A DNA stretch of 64,000 nt from Sipunculus nudus (GCA_026874595.1 CM049311.1:57186453-57250452), one strand, 5' to 3'; shown: positions 37,289-50,003, counted from the first letter of the stretch. Notes: generated by a model from the letters alone, not told the origin. Numbers and translations: made by a program.

Positions 37289-38325
37289 TACAACAAATGA
37301 GAAAACAACCAAAAAGGCTTATATGAATTAAGACAACATATATTCATGGCAGAATGAGATTATTTTTTTAGATTTTAAAAATTATAAGCTTAATGATCAA
37401 CCAGCTTACAGTAAGTAAGAATGTACACATTCATATTAACTTGTAGCAGGTACAAAAATGAACAAAGGGAACTTAATTAAGCTGCATAAACAAACAACTA
37501 AGAATGTATTCAGAGATTATACCTTGACCCTAAATGGAGAAAGGTACAGGTTTATTCAACAAGTGAAATGAAATACTAACACACAACACAAAATCTTCGA
37601 TAACAGATTTATGAAGTTTATTTTACTTCATGGGGGGGGGGGAATAGGGGAGTTTGTTGCAGAGTATATATCAGCTTAATCATCTTCATGTGTTCACCTC
37701 AGGCACTGTTTATTTCAACACAGTAGGGGGCCTTATTGACAGCAATGTGGTCCATGCAGCAGTGGATAACTTCTGCATGTGACAAATAAGTCTCCTGTCA
37801 ACCGTTTAAATCATAAGCCCCTGGCTGCAAGTTAATATGCTAGGGGACGGGGCTTGTTTTCTACAGGCTGGGACCTCAAAGCTCTTGAGTGTGAACATAT
37901 TTGATTCAATCAGTCCCTGGCTTTGTTTATATTGTTGAGGTCAGCATGGTCCTTCATTTCCAGCCTGGCAGACCCCACAGAGCCTAGAAAGGCCTAGATA
38001 TTGAGAGCACTTTTACAGTGTTATAACCCACAGCAGCTCAAAGTATGATTTGTATGGGCATTTTATTGTGAACTCATGCTGCACATCAATATATGTATTG
38101 AAACCTGTAGGTTCTGACCCAGAAGATTAGATATTGTTATCTACAGCACATTCTTCAGGAAAAGTCTCTCAGATGGATGACCCACTGAACGCTGATTTTA
38201 GGCATTTTTACTTACACATTCTTAGATACAGTCTGGTTACACTAAATAAAATGACCCAGTTACTTGAAACAAGTGATAGAAGGATCAGTCTTACAAAATG
38301 TATTATTTTCATTTCTTTTTATATT
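37289..38325. other. intron-like DNA
   Basis: It contains a short G-run near 37632. I see no gene or element end. Confidence 0.4.
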
Positions 38326-38822
38326 TTTAGCGAACCTGTGAGCTTATGCAATGGCGTCATCCGTCCGCCATCCAGTCTGCCGTCCGCCATCTAGGGCTGG
38401 CTGTCTGCTCTACATGGCTAAGTCAGAAACTGTCAGAGCTAGCAGCTCCAAATAACATGTAAGAATTAGTCACATGTGAAACTTGGGACCCTAGAGCTTA
38501 TTATTGGGTATCTGCATTAATTTGGATTTTATAGAGAAAAAGCTTAAAAACCTTTAAAAATCTTCCTCTCTGAAACTGTCCAGCCAAATTGTCCATTTTT
38601 TCACAGAAATGTTCCCTGGAACAATCTCTCTCAAGTTTGTTCAAATGGTTCCAGTTCAGTGATGTTCGACCGAGGTTGAACTTAGTAATCTGTTCAAAAA
38701 AGCATACTAAAATTAATATTTCAGAAACGGCTGGAGCTATCATCACCAAATTTAATGCTAATGTTTTTCATACAAGTCATATCTGAAATTGAGGTATTAG
38801 TGGCGCCACCTACATTGATCTG
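38326..38822 (+). mobile_element. truncated copy of the GTCCGTC-class repeat at 15597
   Basis: It begins TTTTTAGCGAACCTGTGAGC. It then follows the 15597 copy closely through AGCAGCTCCAAATAACATGT, GAGCTTATTATTGGGTATC and GAGGTATTAGTGGCGCCACC, where it stops. The 279-bp units of the other copy are absent. Confidence 0.75.
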
Positions 38823-39498
38823 ATCAAATATAACCTAGCCCTGTCTGACTGAATACGTGAGAATGAAAACCATAGTCTGCAGGATATACAATTAAAGCCC
38901 TCATTATCACTCTAGTGCTCATGGCAATAGTCATGCAAATTATTTTTGTGGTCTATGTACAGCCAAGCTGAAGAAGGAAGACTTCATTGCACTTGCAGAA
39001 TTAAATAGGGATATTGTTATGTAGGCAGAATCTGTGGTTAGAATCATGGCTTTCACTTGTCCAGTTGTGGGTGTGAGATAATTAACGTTTAGGAAATAAT
39101 ATTGACTCTCTCTAATCAGGTTTCATGATACCCAGGTGTGACAAATTCACTTGCAGCTGTCAGTCATTACAGTAATCTGATTCAATCTGTCACCTTGGAA
39201 TCCAGAGAGACGTTTATCTGGATTCTATGGCAGGTAAACAGTCCATAAACCATCGACTCAGCAAGCGTCCACCCAGAAAAAGGCCATCAGTAATGTCCTT
39301 ACAGTAAAAACAATATTGTGTGAACCATTTTGTTAAAATAACAGTTGTAAGTTTGTGAGACTGTTATGACAAGTTTTCTTACAGCAAGTTAAAACTGAAA
39401 GGATGTGAAGAAAATGAGAGTAATAATCCTTAAAAAGCATCAATAAAAGAACACCATTCTTTAATTGCAGTGTTGTTTTCACCTTCATTCTGAATTTT
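38823..39498. other. intron-like DNA
   Basis: I see nothing supportable. Confidence 0.4.
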
Positions 39499-39786
39499 TA
39501 CCTCTGCAAAGTGGTGGGGGTTATGTTTTTGCCGGCGATGGTTTTTGCATGTCTGTTTGTGTGTTAGCAAAATTACTCAAAAAGTTATAAAGTGATCTTA
39601 ATGAAATTTTCAGGAAAGCTTGATAATGATACAAGAATAAATTGGTTAAATTTTGGGGGTGATCTGGATCAGCATCTGGATCTAGGAATTTTTTTAAAAG
39701 GAAAAACGCTGTATTTCTGACATTGCCATATGGGGGTAATGAGGTGCCTTGGTGGAGGTCTGTGCTCTCTGAGTGCACATTTCTAG
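39499..39786 (+). mobile_element. short Helitron-like element
   Basis: It starts near ACCTCTGCAAAGTGG and GGGGTTATGTTTTTGCCGGC and ends CTCTCTGAGTGCACATTTCTAG|T. The CTAG|T terminus and lack of a target duplication fit Helitrons, though the terminal hairpin is short. Diverged pieces occur at 17791 and 19490. From memory, related sequences are widespread in marine invertebrate genomes. It is non-coding. Confidence 0.6.
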
Positions 39787-40606
39787 TTTCCTACTTTTTT
39801 TCAATTAAAATGAAAGGTTACTGATTTACCTTATCAGAACATGGTAAGATGATTTTTCTAGATATATTAGGGCTGTGTATCACCAGGCAGCTTACGAGAC
39901 AAATTAATCCATTCACTTTATGGCATGGCAGTATTAAGCAAATCTTAATCAGTTTGCATGTTGATTAATGTGTATACATAATATTTTGTTTTAAATTTGT
40001 TACAGTGCTAATGTATCATTTGCTATAAACCATTTACTTTGGGACCTCTGGCTTTTACGCAGTCTCATTGAGGACCCAGCAAATTACTGCATGACTCGTT
40101 ATTAGCTAACGTTCAGTCTAATAAGAGATTATTTCATTCATTCATTGCTTTTAAATTAAAAAGGCTCTATGTTAGCTAGCTTAAATAAGACTTCCATTAA
40201 CAATTGTGAAGCGGCGATATTGCTGTATGGAAATAATTGTGCATGAATTTAAAAAAATGGCAGACTCTTGAGCATTTACTGGGATGTTTGGTAATAGCCC
40301 TACCTGGTATCATAAAGAACTCAACAGATGTATTCTTCTGGATCCAGGATTGGTAGTGTTTTCCTTCTACTTCCAGTATTATTCACTTTTGAATGACAGA
40401 ACATGAATGAAGGGGTGCCATACCCAGAGGCTGAGCCAGTGTAGAAGGCAGGTGCTCACGAAGAGAGCAGCCAGGGTTCAAATAGAGAATCATAGCCAAA
40501 TTTTTAGGGTGTTTATAAGGGCTATTCCCACACCTTCATTTGTTCTTCATTATGAAATAGCACTCAGCACAGCAGTTTTATTTGCCCCAAGCCTTAGAGG
40601 CTGAAG
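39787..40606. other. intron-like DNA
   Basis: No gene is supported. Around 40430-40500 a GGGTTCAAAT motif weakly resembles a B-box, without an A-box at the right distance. Confidence 0.35.
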
Positions 40607-40914
40607 GGCTATTGTCGTCACCCAAGCCATCCGTCCGTCCGGTGTGTGTTAACATTTACCTTGTAGCAGGATATCTCGAAAAGGAATTACCGTAGGATTT
40701 TTATTTCTTTGGTGCTGATGTATAATAAAAGTCAGACTGGAGCCAGACTTTCAAAGTTACAACATACCTCTCTAGTTCCGATTGAACAAGAGACATATGT
40801 AGAGATATACATCCATGTGAGAACAAATATTACATGAGTAATTGTTACTGTTACCACCCATAAATACTGCTCTTTTTGGCTGAGGCCTTTTGTCAGCTTT
40901 TGCTGATATTCTAG
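40607..40914 (+). mobile_element. short Helitron-like element
   Basis: The right end has the hairpin TCAGC-TTTT-GCTGA (40893-40906), then TATT, then CTAG|T, which is diagnostic of Helitrons. A CATCCGTCCGTCCGG tract lies inside the left side. The exact 5' TC end is uncertain. There is no coding capacity. Confidence 0.6.
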
Positions 40915-42632
40915 TTTTATTTCATGTTATCCCAAATTAAACCAGTGTTTTTCTACCAGATGTCATCAGTGTCTTGCTTAGAAACAAATGTAATGAGGCA
41001 TGTACTAACTGATTGAACTAAACCTGCACTGGCCTATGGCCTGTGCCTTTTGGATCAACTTTGCAACTGTTCTTTTCTCAGGTATGTATGTCCAAAGAAT
41101 GTTATTAAAATGAAATTCTGATATCAAGGGAACAGATATCCAACACATTTGACAAAGATTAGGTTTTTCCATTGTCATTGATGGCCAGTAAATGCTGAAG
41201 TGCAATAACTTAAAGGAACTTGTTCATATATCAGGCATGTTTAATATGTATGAAGTGTAGCCTCTTCTCCTAGAAATATGATTTTATTTGTCAGTATTTT
41301 TCATTTTAAACCATTAATTTACTCTAGGTAAATAAATTTGCAACAGAAGCAATTGTTGTATGGCACAAAACAAAAACATAGTGTGCACAGGGCCTGATGG
41401 TGGCCAAATACTCCTAGCCATGAACACATGACTTCCTAGGCTAGCTGCTAACTCTGTTCTTGACACAAGCCATACAGGTGAAATATGCTTAAAAGGCCAT
41501 CCATCTTATTGCCTCAATACTGTGGTAAACAGCCGGTCATCTCAACATTAGGCTGCAAGTGATGCATACGCACAAATGAATTCATGATAGCTCTCAAACC
41601 AAAGTGTAAATCAATCTCCATGGTGACGTATCAATTGTGGTGGTACCTACAAGTTGGCAATCATTCAGTAAAGACATGTTTTTGTTCATGCAGTCAGATA
41701 TCCAACACAAAATGCAGGGGGATTTATCAATATGGTTAGTCGAAACATATTTTTCTTGCTCATAGTTAATCTTATTAGAATGTATGCAAACATAGCAAAT
41801 TATTGGTCTGGTTTATATTAAGTGACAGGGTATCTGTAGGCCATGAGGCGCGAATAAAAATGATGAAAATATTTGCATTCTCATTGAGCCTTATAATGCA
41901 GCATGCATACAAGATGTAAAGGCACTCTGACACTGGTCGGAGACTTTCCATTGTCAGAGGGCCTAAATGGCACTACCATACTGCTCAACTTCACAAATCA
42001 ATAGTTTTCAAACTTCCAGCTGGTGTTTCTACTCTATTACTTTCATGTTTTTTCTCTTTTTCTTGGAGCTGTCAAGGCATAAGAATGGACTCCTCAATTT
42101 TTTTTCAGTGACTGATGTAATGTGGAGTCCATAGATTGCACCTGCAGTTAACTGTGATTATAATGCTCCATACACAACTGTGAGATTTAACACACATCCA
42201 TTGATTAATGTTCGGTACATCTTTGTGTATTGTGTATTTGAAAAACGTTTTTGTTCTGTTCTCAGCACTATTTTGCACCAAGGAAGTGAAAATATGAACA
42301 TGACAGTACACAGGCGTAAAGCATTATACAGGACTGCCACCAAATGCAAGATCATCATCATCTACCAGGCTGTTAATGCTTCATTTCTCTCTAGCCAAAT
42401 AAATCAGTTATTGATGTTACAAGGGCTTCATGCTTTCCAGAATGGTTATTTTTTATTACGGGCCTTTCGACAAACAACATAATGTTAGCCCTTTGGTGGG
42501 CTGGTGATGCAACGGAAACCTGTTGTGTCACCATCAGTGGCTGGGAGCTGTTATGTTTACCTCTTGTAACACAATCTTGTTATATGCTAAGCAGACACAT
42601 AGACTGTGATGCTGGACCGTGATAATGTATGA
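40915..42632. other. intron-like DNA
   Basis: About 1.7 kb with only short, overlapping frames and no consistent exon. Confidence 0.4.
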
Positions 42633-43620
42633 AACAAGTGACCCATGGGTCATGACGCTCAGCTGACTGGGAAGACATTCGCAAAAGGAAATTTTATCAT
42701 CTAAATGGTAGTATATACCCATTCAACTGAAGCATCAAACAGATTAACCAACAGGCCAAGATTGTGACTGTATTTATATATCTCAAAAATAGAGAAAAAA
42801 TGTGTAAACTTAAAAAAAAATACAAGTGGTTCCACCAGTCTTCAGAAACTAATAAAAACACTTAAAGGTCAATGTCCATGCAAAGAATCATGGTGATCAC
42901 TGCATTAGTTGTTCAGATACTTCAGCTTATGTATCAAATTTTCCATTATTCTGAGGGATACTTCGAGTTCTATAGCTTGAAGGATATGGGTTACAAAGAC
43001 CTAATTTCAGGTTTCCACCGACACTTTTCATGGGCCTCCTCGCATGACAAGAATGAAGATTCTACGTCCTGTTGTTACACTTTGTGTAACGTTAACAGAT
43101 GACAGCATCCTTAACGGTCTCAAAAATAGAGAAACAAATTTGAAAAATTGAATAAAATATAGGTGGCACCACCAGTCTGCAGAAACTGATGAAACACTCC
43201 ATAATCAATATCCATGCAAAGAATCATGGTGATCTCTGTATTAGTTGTTCAGATACTTCAGTTTTTGTATCAAATTGTCCATTGTTCTGAAGGATACTTC
43301 GTAGTCCTATAGCTTGAAGGATATGGGTAACAGAGACCTAATTTCAGGTTTCCATGGAGACTTTTCATGGGTTTCCCTGTGTATCAAGAATGAAGATTCT
43401 AGGTCCAGTCGTTACGTTTTGTACCCTGTTGACAGATAACTACATCCTTAAAGGTCTCAAAAATAGAGAAAAACATTTTAAAAAAATACAGTCTGCAGGA
43501 ACTGAAGGAACACCTCTTGATCAATATGTATGCCAAAAATCATCAGTGTTGTAGATATTGAGAGTTGCAGTTTGTTTTTATCAAATTTTCCATTATTCTG
43601 GGCTGTAATTGGGAGCCATC
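42633..43620 (-). mobile_element. copy D of the CAGCTGA/CCCATGGG family with about 3 internal units
   Basis: The 3' terminus is at the left (AACAAGTGACCCATGGGTCA, then TGACGCTCAGCTGA). Rightward, a unit containing CAGTCTGCAGAAACTGATG, GACCTAATTTCAGGTTTCC and AAGAATGAAGATTCTAGG starts at 42836, 43173 and 43489. The 5' CAGCTGA palindrome is missing, so the copy is 5'-truncated where it meets the next Helitron. It preserves the sequence into which copy F inserted in copy G. Confidence 0.75.
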
Positions 43621-43884
43621 ATTGCCACTTAACAGTACTGTGAGCATTATAAGTCAAAAACTAATGGACAGATTTCTTTCATATTATGCATATACATAGA
43701 CATGTGTTGTGGGATGATGTATATTGAAATTGTGGTCATGACCTTTTCTATGAGAGTGACCTTTTCTATGAGTGTGGTCTGATATTAATTGTTGCTGAAG
43801 ATGGGGGGCCTATTCTTAAAGGGGGGGGGGGGTTTAATTGTCTGGGGATACTATATGGCACTTGCGGTGCCAAGAAATATCTAG
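43621..43884 (+). mobile_element. 3' part of a Helitron
   Basis: It ends with the hairpin TGGCAC-TTGCG-GTGCCA (43856-43872), then AGAAATAT, then CTAG|T. The body matches the inverted stretch at 55690-55870, including the homopolymer (G here, C there), AAAAGGTCA-type phrases and TAATATCAGACC. The 5' end is not visible. Confidence 0.75.
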
Positions 43885-44559
43885 TTGTTTATAAATTCAG
43901 CTTCAGTTTCTTGAGCAATTTGATTGGTCTAGGATTTAATGTCTAATCCTCTAAATGTTCAACCAAGGGTACCAAGCCAGAGAAACAGTGCTTTAGAAAC
44001 ATGTGTAGATATAAAGAGATGGTTAACAGGTGTATCAACTGTACTGCTCTAAAGGGGCCCTATCACCTATCTGACCTTTATAAACTAAAGGTAATCACTT
44101 GGAGATTTTAATAAAAAAAAAGTCCTGAAAATGTTGATATCATTGCACACAGGCTGCTTGTTTTGTTTATATCAAAGCTTTTATAATATGTTGGGGCCTG
44201 CCAAAATAATCTAAACTATTTCAACAAGGGCATCTGGCAGCGAGTCATATATTTAGCCATAGAGAGCTTAATAAACTGCAAATGGCATTTTGCAACTAGT
44301 GACCTTTTTACTTCCACATATTCGCAACCTACTACCTTAGGTTACATGTTTTTCCTAGAATGCAACATTGCTGTGTTTAAAAACATTTTGTTGATAAACA
44401 AGTTCATATATCCTTCACGAAGGCATTATAAGAACTTTTCACAACCAAAATTACCTGTAGATCATTAATATATACACAGAGAAAGCCTGAAATCACATAA
44501 ATTCTTTTTGTAAAGGTAGTTGAATGGGCACCTTTAATATTATATAAACATTTATTTTA
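43885..44559. other. intron-like DNA
   Basis: Nothing is supported. Confidence 0.4.
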
Positions 44560-44700
44560 CATGGATCATACAAATAGTTATTTTAACTAATTGAGGCACC
44601 CTTCATGGCTCATAGTATCTGGAGGTAAAGGAAATTGGAGAACCCGGAGAAAACCACCAGCCCTAGATGGGCCACCACAACCCACTCTCATGGCCTCCAC
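44560..44700 (-). mobile_element. 5'-truncated SINE, same family as 13445-13690
   Basis: It shares CATGGAT(C/A)ATACAA, GAGGCAC-TTC-ATGGC, GAGAACCCGGAGAAAACCACC and CAACCCACTCTCATGGCC with the other copy. The tRNA-like head is missing. Confidence 0.7.
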
Positions 44701-45823
44701 TAGTGTTGTAAGATAAGATAAGATTCATTTTATATGTTATAAAATATTACACAGAATAGTATATAACTAGACAGGCTTGATGTAAAAGAAGATATTGAAA
44801 AAATTTAAAAAATTTTCAAGTGATAGGTTTGGTTCTTTAGATGGCTGATACGTATAGGTGTTAGTTAAAGTTCTTTTTGAAAAACTTATGGCAGTATAAC
44901 CTAAAGCAAAGTTCTATTTCATTAATCTAAATAAAAGGTACTACACTAAATGGTTTAAATCTATGTTATAGCCTTCACTCTCTTTATTAATCTTTTGTGA
45001 TATTTGAATTCACCTTTAATCATCAGCCAATCATCACGGGTTTGATTGCAATGACTTTGGTACCTGACATCTGTAGAATATAAAAACTGTATAAGATCAT
45101 ATTTGTCATACAGCTAGTGACTTTGTGTCTGGTCCTTCAGGATATTAGGGAGGGTACTTCTAGTCTGGCAGGCCAGACACATTGAGATTAGAGAACCTGC
45201 TAAAGTCTTTTGTACAACCCTAGATGAAATAAAAATGTTGAATGATCCACATATTGTGATGACCAGACAAAGTAATGGGTCACTGACCTTAAATCAATCA
45301 CCAACTCTGGTGCTGCTGACAGTCTGCTGCAAGCTGCAAAAGTGTCAACAACTGACTGCTAAGCTAGTACATATCCCTGAAGAATAAAACCCATGTGGGT
45401 GCATGTATAGGTAAATTAACATGTGTGAAAAATTGCTTCAAAATCCATGCATGAAATATGTGCTTAAACCTGAAGAAGTTTCAAGTGGTCTTCCTGGACA
45501 GTTGAGTGGTACCAAGCCAGGTATAGATTCCCGGGATAGCAATGAGCAACACATAAATTAAAATTATAGAACTCCAGCTGCCGCTAATGTTGAAGCTAAA
45601 AGCAACTCGTTATCATCAAAATAAAGGGTTCTAGACAATACCATACTGTCTGTATGTGGGTGAAGGTAGTGTAAAGGTTCTAATGGTGGACAGTTGGCAT
45701 CTTCCTGCTGCTCTTAAGGCTCCCCTGACTTCCCTTCCTGGCCTTGGTATGTGGCCTTCTGGAGTTAACCTGGGGCAATATTTGGATTTCTTTTTTGCGT
45801 TTGGCTTGGTGTTGCATCTTCAG
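44701..45823. other. intron of the plus-strand gene
   Basis: No further exon was found. The last 40 bases are a pyrimidine-rich tract that ends in CTTCAG. Confidence 0.45.
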
Positions 45824-45913
45824 TACTCAATGCAGACTTTGCTGTTATTTCTCCTTGCAATATTTGGAGGCCAAAACCCTGTAAACAAACTATTTTCTCC
45901 TCATGAGTCATTG
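45824..45913 (+). CDS. exon of an unrecognised plus-strand gene (hydrophobic helix)
   Basis: A long pyrimidine tract ending GCATCTTCAG precedes it, and CATTG|GTGAGTGAG follows. The 90 bases are open from codon boundary to codon boundary: YSMQTLLLFLLAIFGGQN, then PVNKLFSPHESL. The next exon (48496) also begins at a codon boundary, so the join is in phase. The hydrophobic LLLFLLAIF run could be a membrane segment or a buried helix. I recognise no family. Confidence 0.58.
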
Positions 45914-46490
45914 GTGAGTGAGCCGGTGCGAGCCCTTATAGGACAATATATATGTGACAGGCTTGGGCCCCAACTTCACTTTTTCTGATGCTGAATGCCT
46001 TTATTTGCATAAGTCATATCAAAATATTACAATGCGTGTAAAATAACTGAAGATTTTCCAGTTTCCAGTAATACAGCAAGCACAAGAACTTGAGGGCTAT
46101 GCAAGCTCACTTCTAAAAGTCACGGCAGTAATATAATTTTACTATAATTTCCTTTGTTTGCTTGGATTAATAGCACCCTAGGGATTTGCTTTATGCAAAT
46201 ATCTCTATTAGCTTAACATGACAGATGCATCAGTCTCCACAGTTAAAATATCTTTCACAAAATACAGGATTAGGTACCTATACAAGATTTACACAATTTA
46301 AATTCCCAACTGGTATCTCAATACTGCTTGACAATGACAGGGTCTTGCTAATTTTTGCAAATTTTAATGGTTATAATGTCAGTGGTGTGTACTTTTTGTG
46401 GAATGTGAAATTTTTAAAAGTCCTATTGTAGGAGAGTTGCATGCACAGTGGTAAGTCATATCTTCAACCCCCACCTACCTGCTGTGCTGG

Positions 46491-48390
46491 TTTTTTAGCT
46501 CAGCTGACTGATAGTCATCAGAGGATCACTGATTGTCAGTCGTCCGTCTGTCTGCCCATCCGTCTGTTAACCAGGCACAAATTGTAACCACTAGGTTGGA
46601 AACTTCTTATTTGACATGCCTGGAGGTCTATGAAAAATCTCCTTGAAAACCTGAAATAAGGTCTCTGTTACCCATATCCTCTCAGCTATCGAGCTTAGAA
46701 GTACCCCCAGGAATAATTCAATATTTGATACAAAAGCTCTAGTGTCTGAACAACTAATGCATTGATCACAATGATTCTTTGCAAGCATATTCATCATGGA
46801 GTGTTTCATCATTTCCTGCAGACTTAAGTAGCACCATCCAAATTGTATGCATTTTTTCAATCTATTTTGAGACCCTTATAAATGTGATCATCTGTTGACA
46901 GGGCTATGAGGCTCAGAAGTACACCAAAGAATAATTAAAAATTTGATACAAAAAGCTCTAGTATCTGAATAAATAACTCATTGATCACCATGATTCATTC
47001 CAAGCATTTTGATCATTGACAGTTTCATCAGTTCCTGAAGACTTTTGGCACCTCTTTTTTCAAATATTTACATACTGTTCTCTATTTTTGAGACCTGCAT
47101 ACAACCTTAAAACTTCTAACTGCCAGAGACTTCCTACACAAAACTCCTTGGAAACCTGAAATTAGGTCTTGGTCACCTATTCTGTGAGTTACAGGCCAAA
47201 AACATGACTTTGAGCAGCCATGACAGTCTGACATGACATTCAGTGAGTTCTTGGGTAAATGTTCACAAAACCTGAAATTAGGTCACCTTGACCTATATCT
47301 GCGAGCTATAGGAAACCTGAAAGTCAGATGGGCATAAATTGTATTTGTTAGCCCAAGAATCTTCTAACAAAAAATCAAGTCTTGGAAGTCCTTGGCAGAT
47401 TCACTTGGTAACCTGAAATTAGGTCAAAGTTACCTATATTCTGTGAAATTCATTTACATGATTTTGAGCACCCCGACAGGACAAAAATTGTATCCTTTAG
47501 GCCTAAAATTTCCTAATATAATATCATTGAAAATCTTGGGCAAATCTCCAGTGGAACCAAAATTTAGGTCCTGGTGATCTTTATTCTGCAAACTACTTGC
47601 CAACAAAATTATTTTGAGCACAAGACAGTCAGACAGGGCACAAGGGATATATAACCTTTTAATATGACATCCAGGGAGGTCCATGGCATGTCTCATTTGA
47701 ATCCTAAAATTAGGTCACTGTGACAATCAAAGAACTTGATTTGAGCACCCTAATTGACAGATTTGATTTATTTGTTCCAGTTACAGAAAGTCAAACATTG
47801 CACAGATGTGAACTGTTTGATCTTGAAATGTCTTTCTCAATGTTAAAATAAGTTATTATAATGTCTCCTTGGACAAATGAAATAAGGTCACTGTGACTGT
47901 ATTCTGCAAGATATATAAAAAAGCATGATTTTGGGCACCCTGTAAGATAGATTTTCTTTGATTTGTTACAGTTGGACCTAGACACTTCTAGCTTGATTAT
48001 GACCCAAGGAAGTTCCTGCCAAAATTCCTTGGAAACCTGAAATAATGTAACTGTGACCTATATATTCTGCACGCTGTGAGAAAGAACATAATTTGTGTAC
48101 CCTTTAAGTCAGATGATCTCAAAATATTGCAGTTTGACATAGAAACTTAGTTTCGAGGGAGTTCCTGCATGGTAAAATCTTTTTGGAAACCCTGAACAAG
48201 ATTGCTGTAACCTATTTCCTCAGGATTATGGGCAAAAAGTATGATTTTGAGCTCTGTAAGTCATTCTTCCCATTAATTGTTCATGGCCATTTCAGTAATA
48301 TTTTTCACCAGATCATAACATAAATAATAGTACATGCATCACCGGTATGTCAAATTCAGCTGAGTGTCATGGCCCATGGGCCCCTTGGTT
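46491..48390 (+). mobile_element. copy E of the CAGCTGA/CCCATGGG family (about 1.9 kb)
   Basis: The 5' end is TTTTTTAGCTCAGCTGACTG with the imperfect hairpin AGTCATCAGAG, followed by GTCGTCCGTCTGTCTG and CCAGGCACAAATTGTAACC. The 3' end is TTCAGCTGAGTGTCATGG, then CCCATGGG, then CCCCTTGG. Internally the phrase ACCTGAAATTAGGTC recurs many times with about 100-300 base spacing. It lies within the intron between exons 45824 and 48496. It is non-coding. Confidence 0.82.
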
Positions 48391-48495
48391 TCTTTTTTGA
48401 AACTGATATAAGTTATGGGAAAATATTAAACACTACCTGTTTTTAAAAAGAAACAATTATTATAACCATGCGTTGTATGTTTCTGTTTTGATCAG

Positions 48496-48644
48496 GCTGT
48501 TGGCCAGCAGCTCATGAATGACGCTACAACCTTGAGATCATGGCAGATGACCTGGGCAGACTTTTATCAGTACCGCTGTGATGATCTGTACATACAGGCT
48601 GAACAGTGTCCTGACCTGCTGGCTGAAGCTGGCCTCAAACAAAG
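48496..48644 (+). CDS. exon of an unrecognised plus-strand gene
   Basis: The acceptor TCTGTTTTGATCAG and donor AAAG|GTGTTT bound 149 bases that read AVGQQLMNDATTLRSWQ, then MTWADFYQYRCDDLYIQ, then AEQCPDLLAEAGLKQ. The peptide is balanced in composition and looks helical, unlike translated repeat. It ends two bases into a codon, which the next exon completes as Arg. It sits just right of copy E. I recognise no family; the segment resembles an all-helical scaffold preceding a zinc module. Confidence 0.75.
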
Positions 48645-49930
48645 GTGTTTTTTTTTTTTTAATTAAAATGATCTCTGTAACAAGAGTCCACTGGATATTA
48701 CAGATACTTATAGTCACTTGACACAATTTGTATTAATTATGGCCTTCTGTCAGTTCATTTTGGCTGGATACAATAGTTCTGTAGAAAATCCACCCAAGCT
48801 TTTCAGCTCAGTATCTCTTTTTCACCTGTTTGGTTCATTGTTGTGGTTCTGTGTTAAACACGGTTTAAGTCTGCTAACTATATCAAGACCAAATGAGGGT
48901 AAGTACAATATTTTGCATTTGCAAAAATTAGCAATTAAGGAAGAAAGATTTACTTGTCATAATTCACAAATAAATTATATAATGTTACTCATGGTCAGCC
49001 TCTTATTTCATGGTAGTGTGCAGGACACTATATTTTTTTTTTCGTGCCACTGTTTACATCAAGTGCAAGTTTAATTTTACTGATTACAGTCATCATGAAG
49101 TGGTTTGAGAACAGAATCTCAGGAGATCCTATTATATTTCTAGGAGAGAACATTATATATTTTATCTACACATAAAACGCCTAGTGAAAGAACAGGCATT
49201 TTTAACAGCCATTTATGTATGTAAGATATTTCAAGGTAAAATTATATCAGTATAATGAATACCACATATCCTCATCTTCTCACCTGCACCAGAGGCCTTT
49301 TGTAATGGCGTGTCTTAAGCAATATATTGTCAAGAGGGATGAGTCGCCATGGTAACCATTATGGCCAGCATCATAGTTGTGACAATGGTAAATAGGTTTG
49401 TACCTGGAATTTGGTTCTAAATAATTTCTTTGCCTGTGCCACAGACCCCTTGCATCATTTGTTACATTATTGCAACAGATCCCACAACCAAGAGAATTAT
49501 GACTCTAGATAAAGGTTGTATATGACTTTGGGCTTTATTTAATGGAGCTAGTTAACCAAGCATTTTGATCAAACATTGGTAACCATGGGGGATGGTATAA
49601 ATACATCTATTTGTAATTATTTTGTAAACATTGTTGAAAAATTGTAGAAAGATTTGCCTTTTACCGGCAAACATTTTTCTTGGGTATATATTTTTTTTTA
49701 TAAATATTAATAATGGCTCACTCTTGGAAAACAATTGAATTTTATCATTGTGTAGACTTTAAAGTTAAATTGATACCATGATTAAATCAAGCATTTTAAA
49801 ATCATTATTATACCTAAGTATTGAATACATGAAATTACTATTTTTATATTCATATTCCTTTGTTTAAACAAGCAACATAACATACCATAGATTGTCTCAT
49901 GTCATTATCACTGTCATGTAATCCTTTCAG
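48645..49930. other. intron of the plus-strand gene
   Basis: AT-rich. A GTAAGTAC site near 48901 has no compatible exon, because joining its frame gives a stop. No mobile-element ends were recognised. Confidence 0.5.
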
Positions 49931-50003
49931 ACTGGTTGACTTCATACGTACAAGTAGAGCCGGAAGACTATGTGACCTGAATAAAAAACGGAGACTCCTA
50001 AAT
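49931..50003 (+). CDS. exon of an unrecognised plus-strand gene
   Basis: The acceptor TAATCCTTTCAG and consensus donor AAT|GTAAGTA bound 73 bases. The first base completes an Arg codon from the previous exon, and the rest reads LVDFIRTSRAGRLCDLNK, then KRRLLN, ending at a codon boundary. This fits the frame of the next exon at 51853 exactly. The charged, basic segment links the helical part to the Cys/His module. Confidence 0.76.

Noticed and set aside
40430-40500. tRNA-like B-box GGGTTCAAAT
   Set aside because: No A-box at the correct distance and no repeat partner in the window.
48718-48899. Segment before a GTAAGTAC donor
   Set aside because: Joining it after the exon at 48496 gives an immediate stop, while the exon at 49931 joins cleanly.
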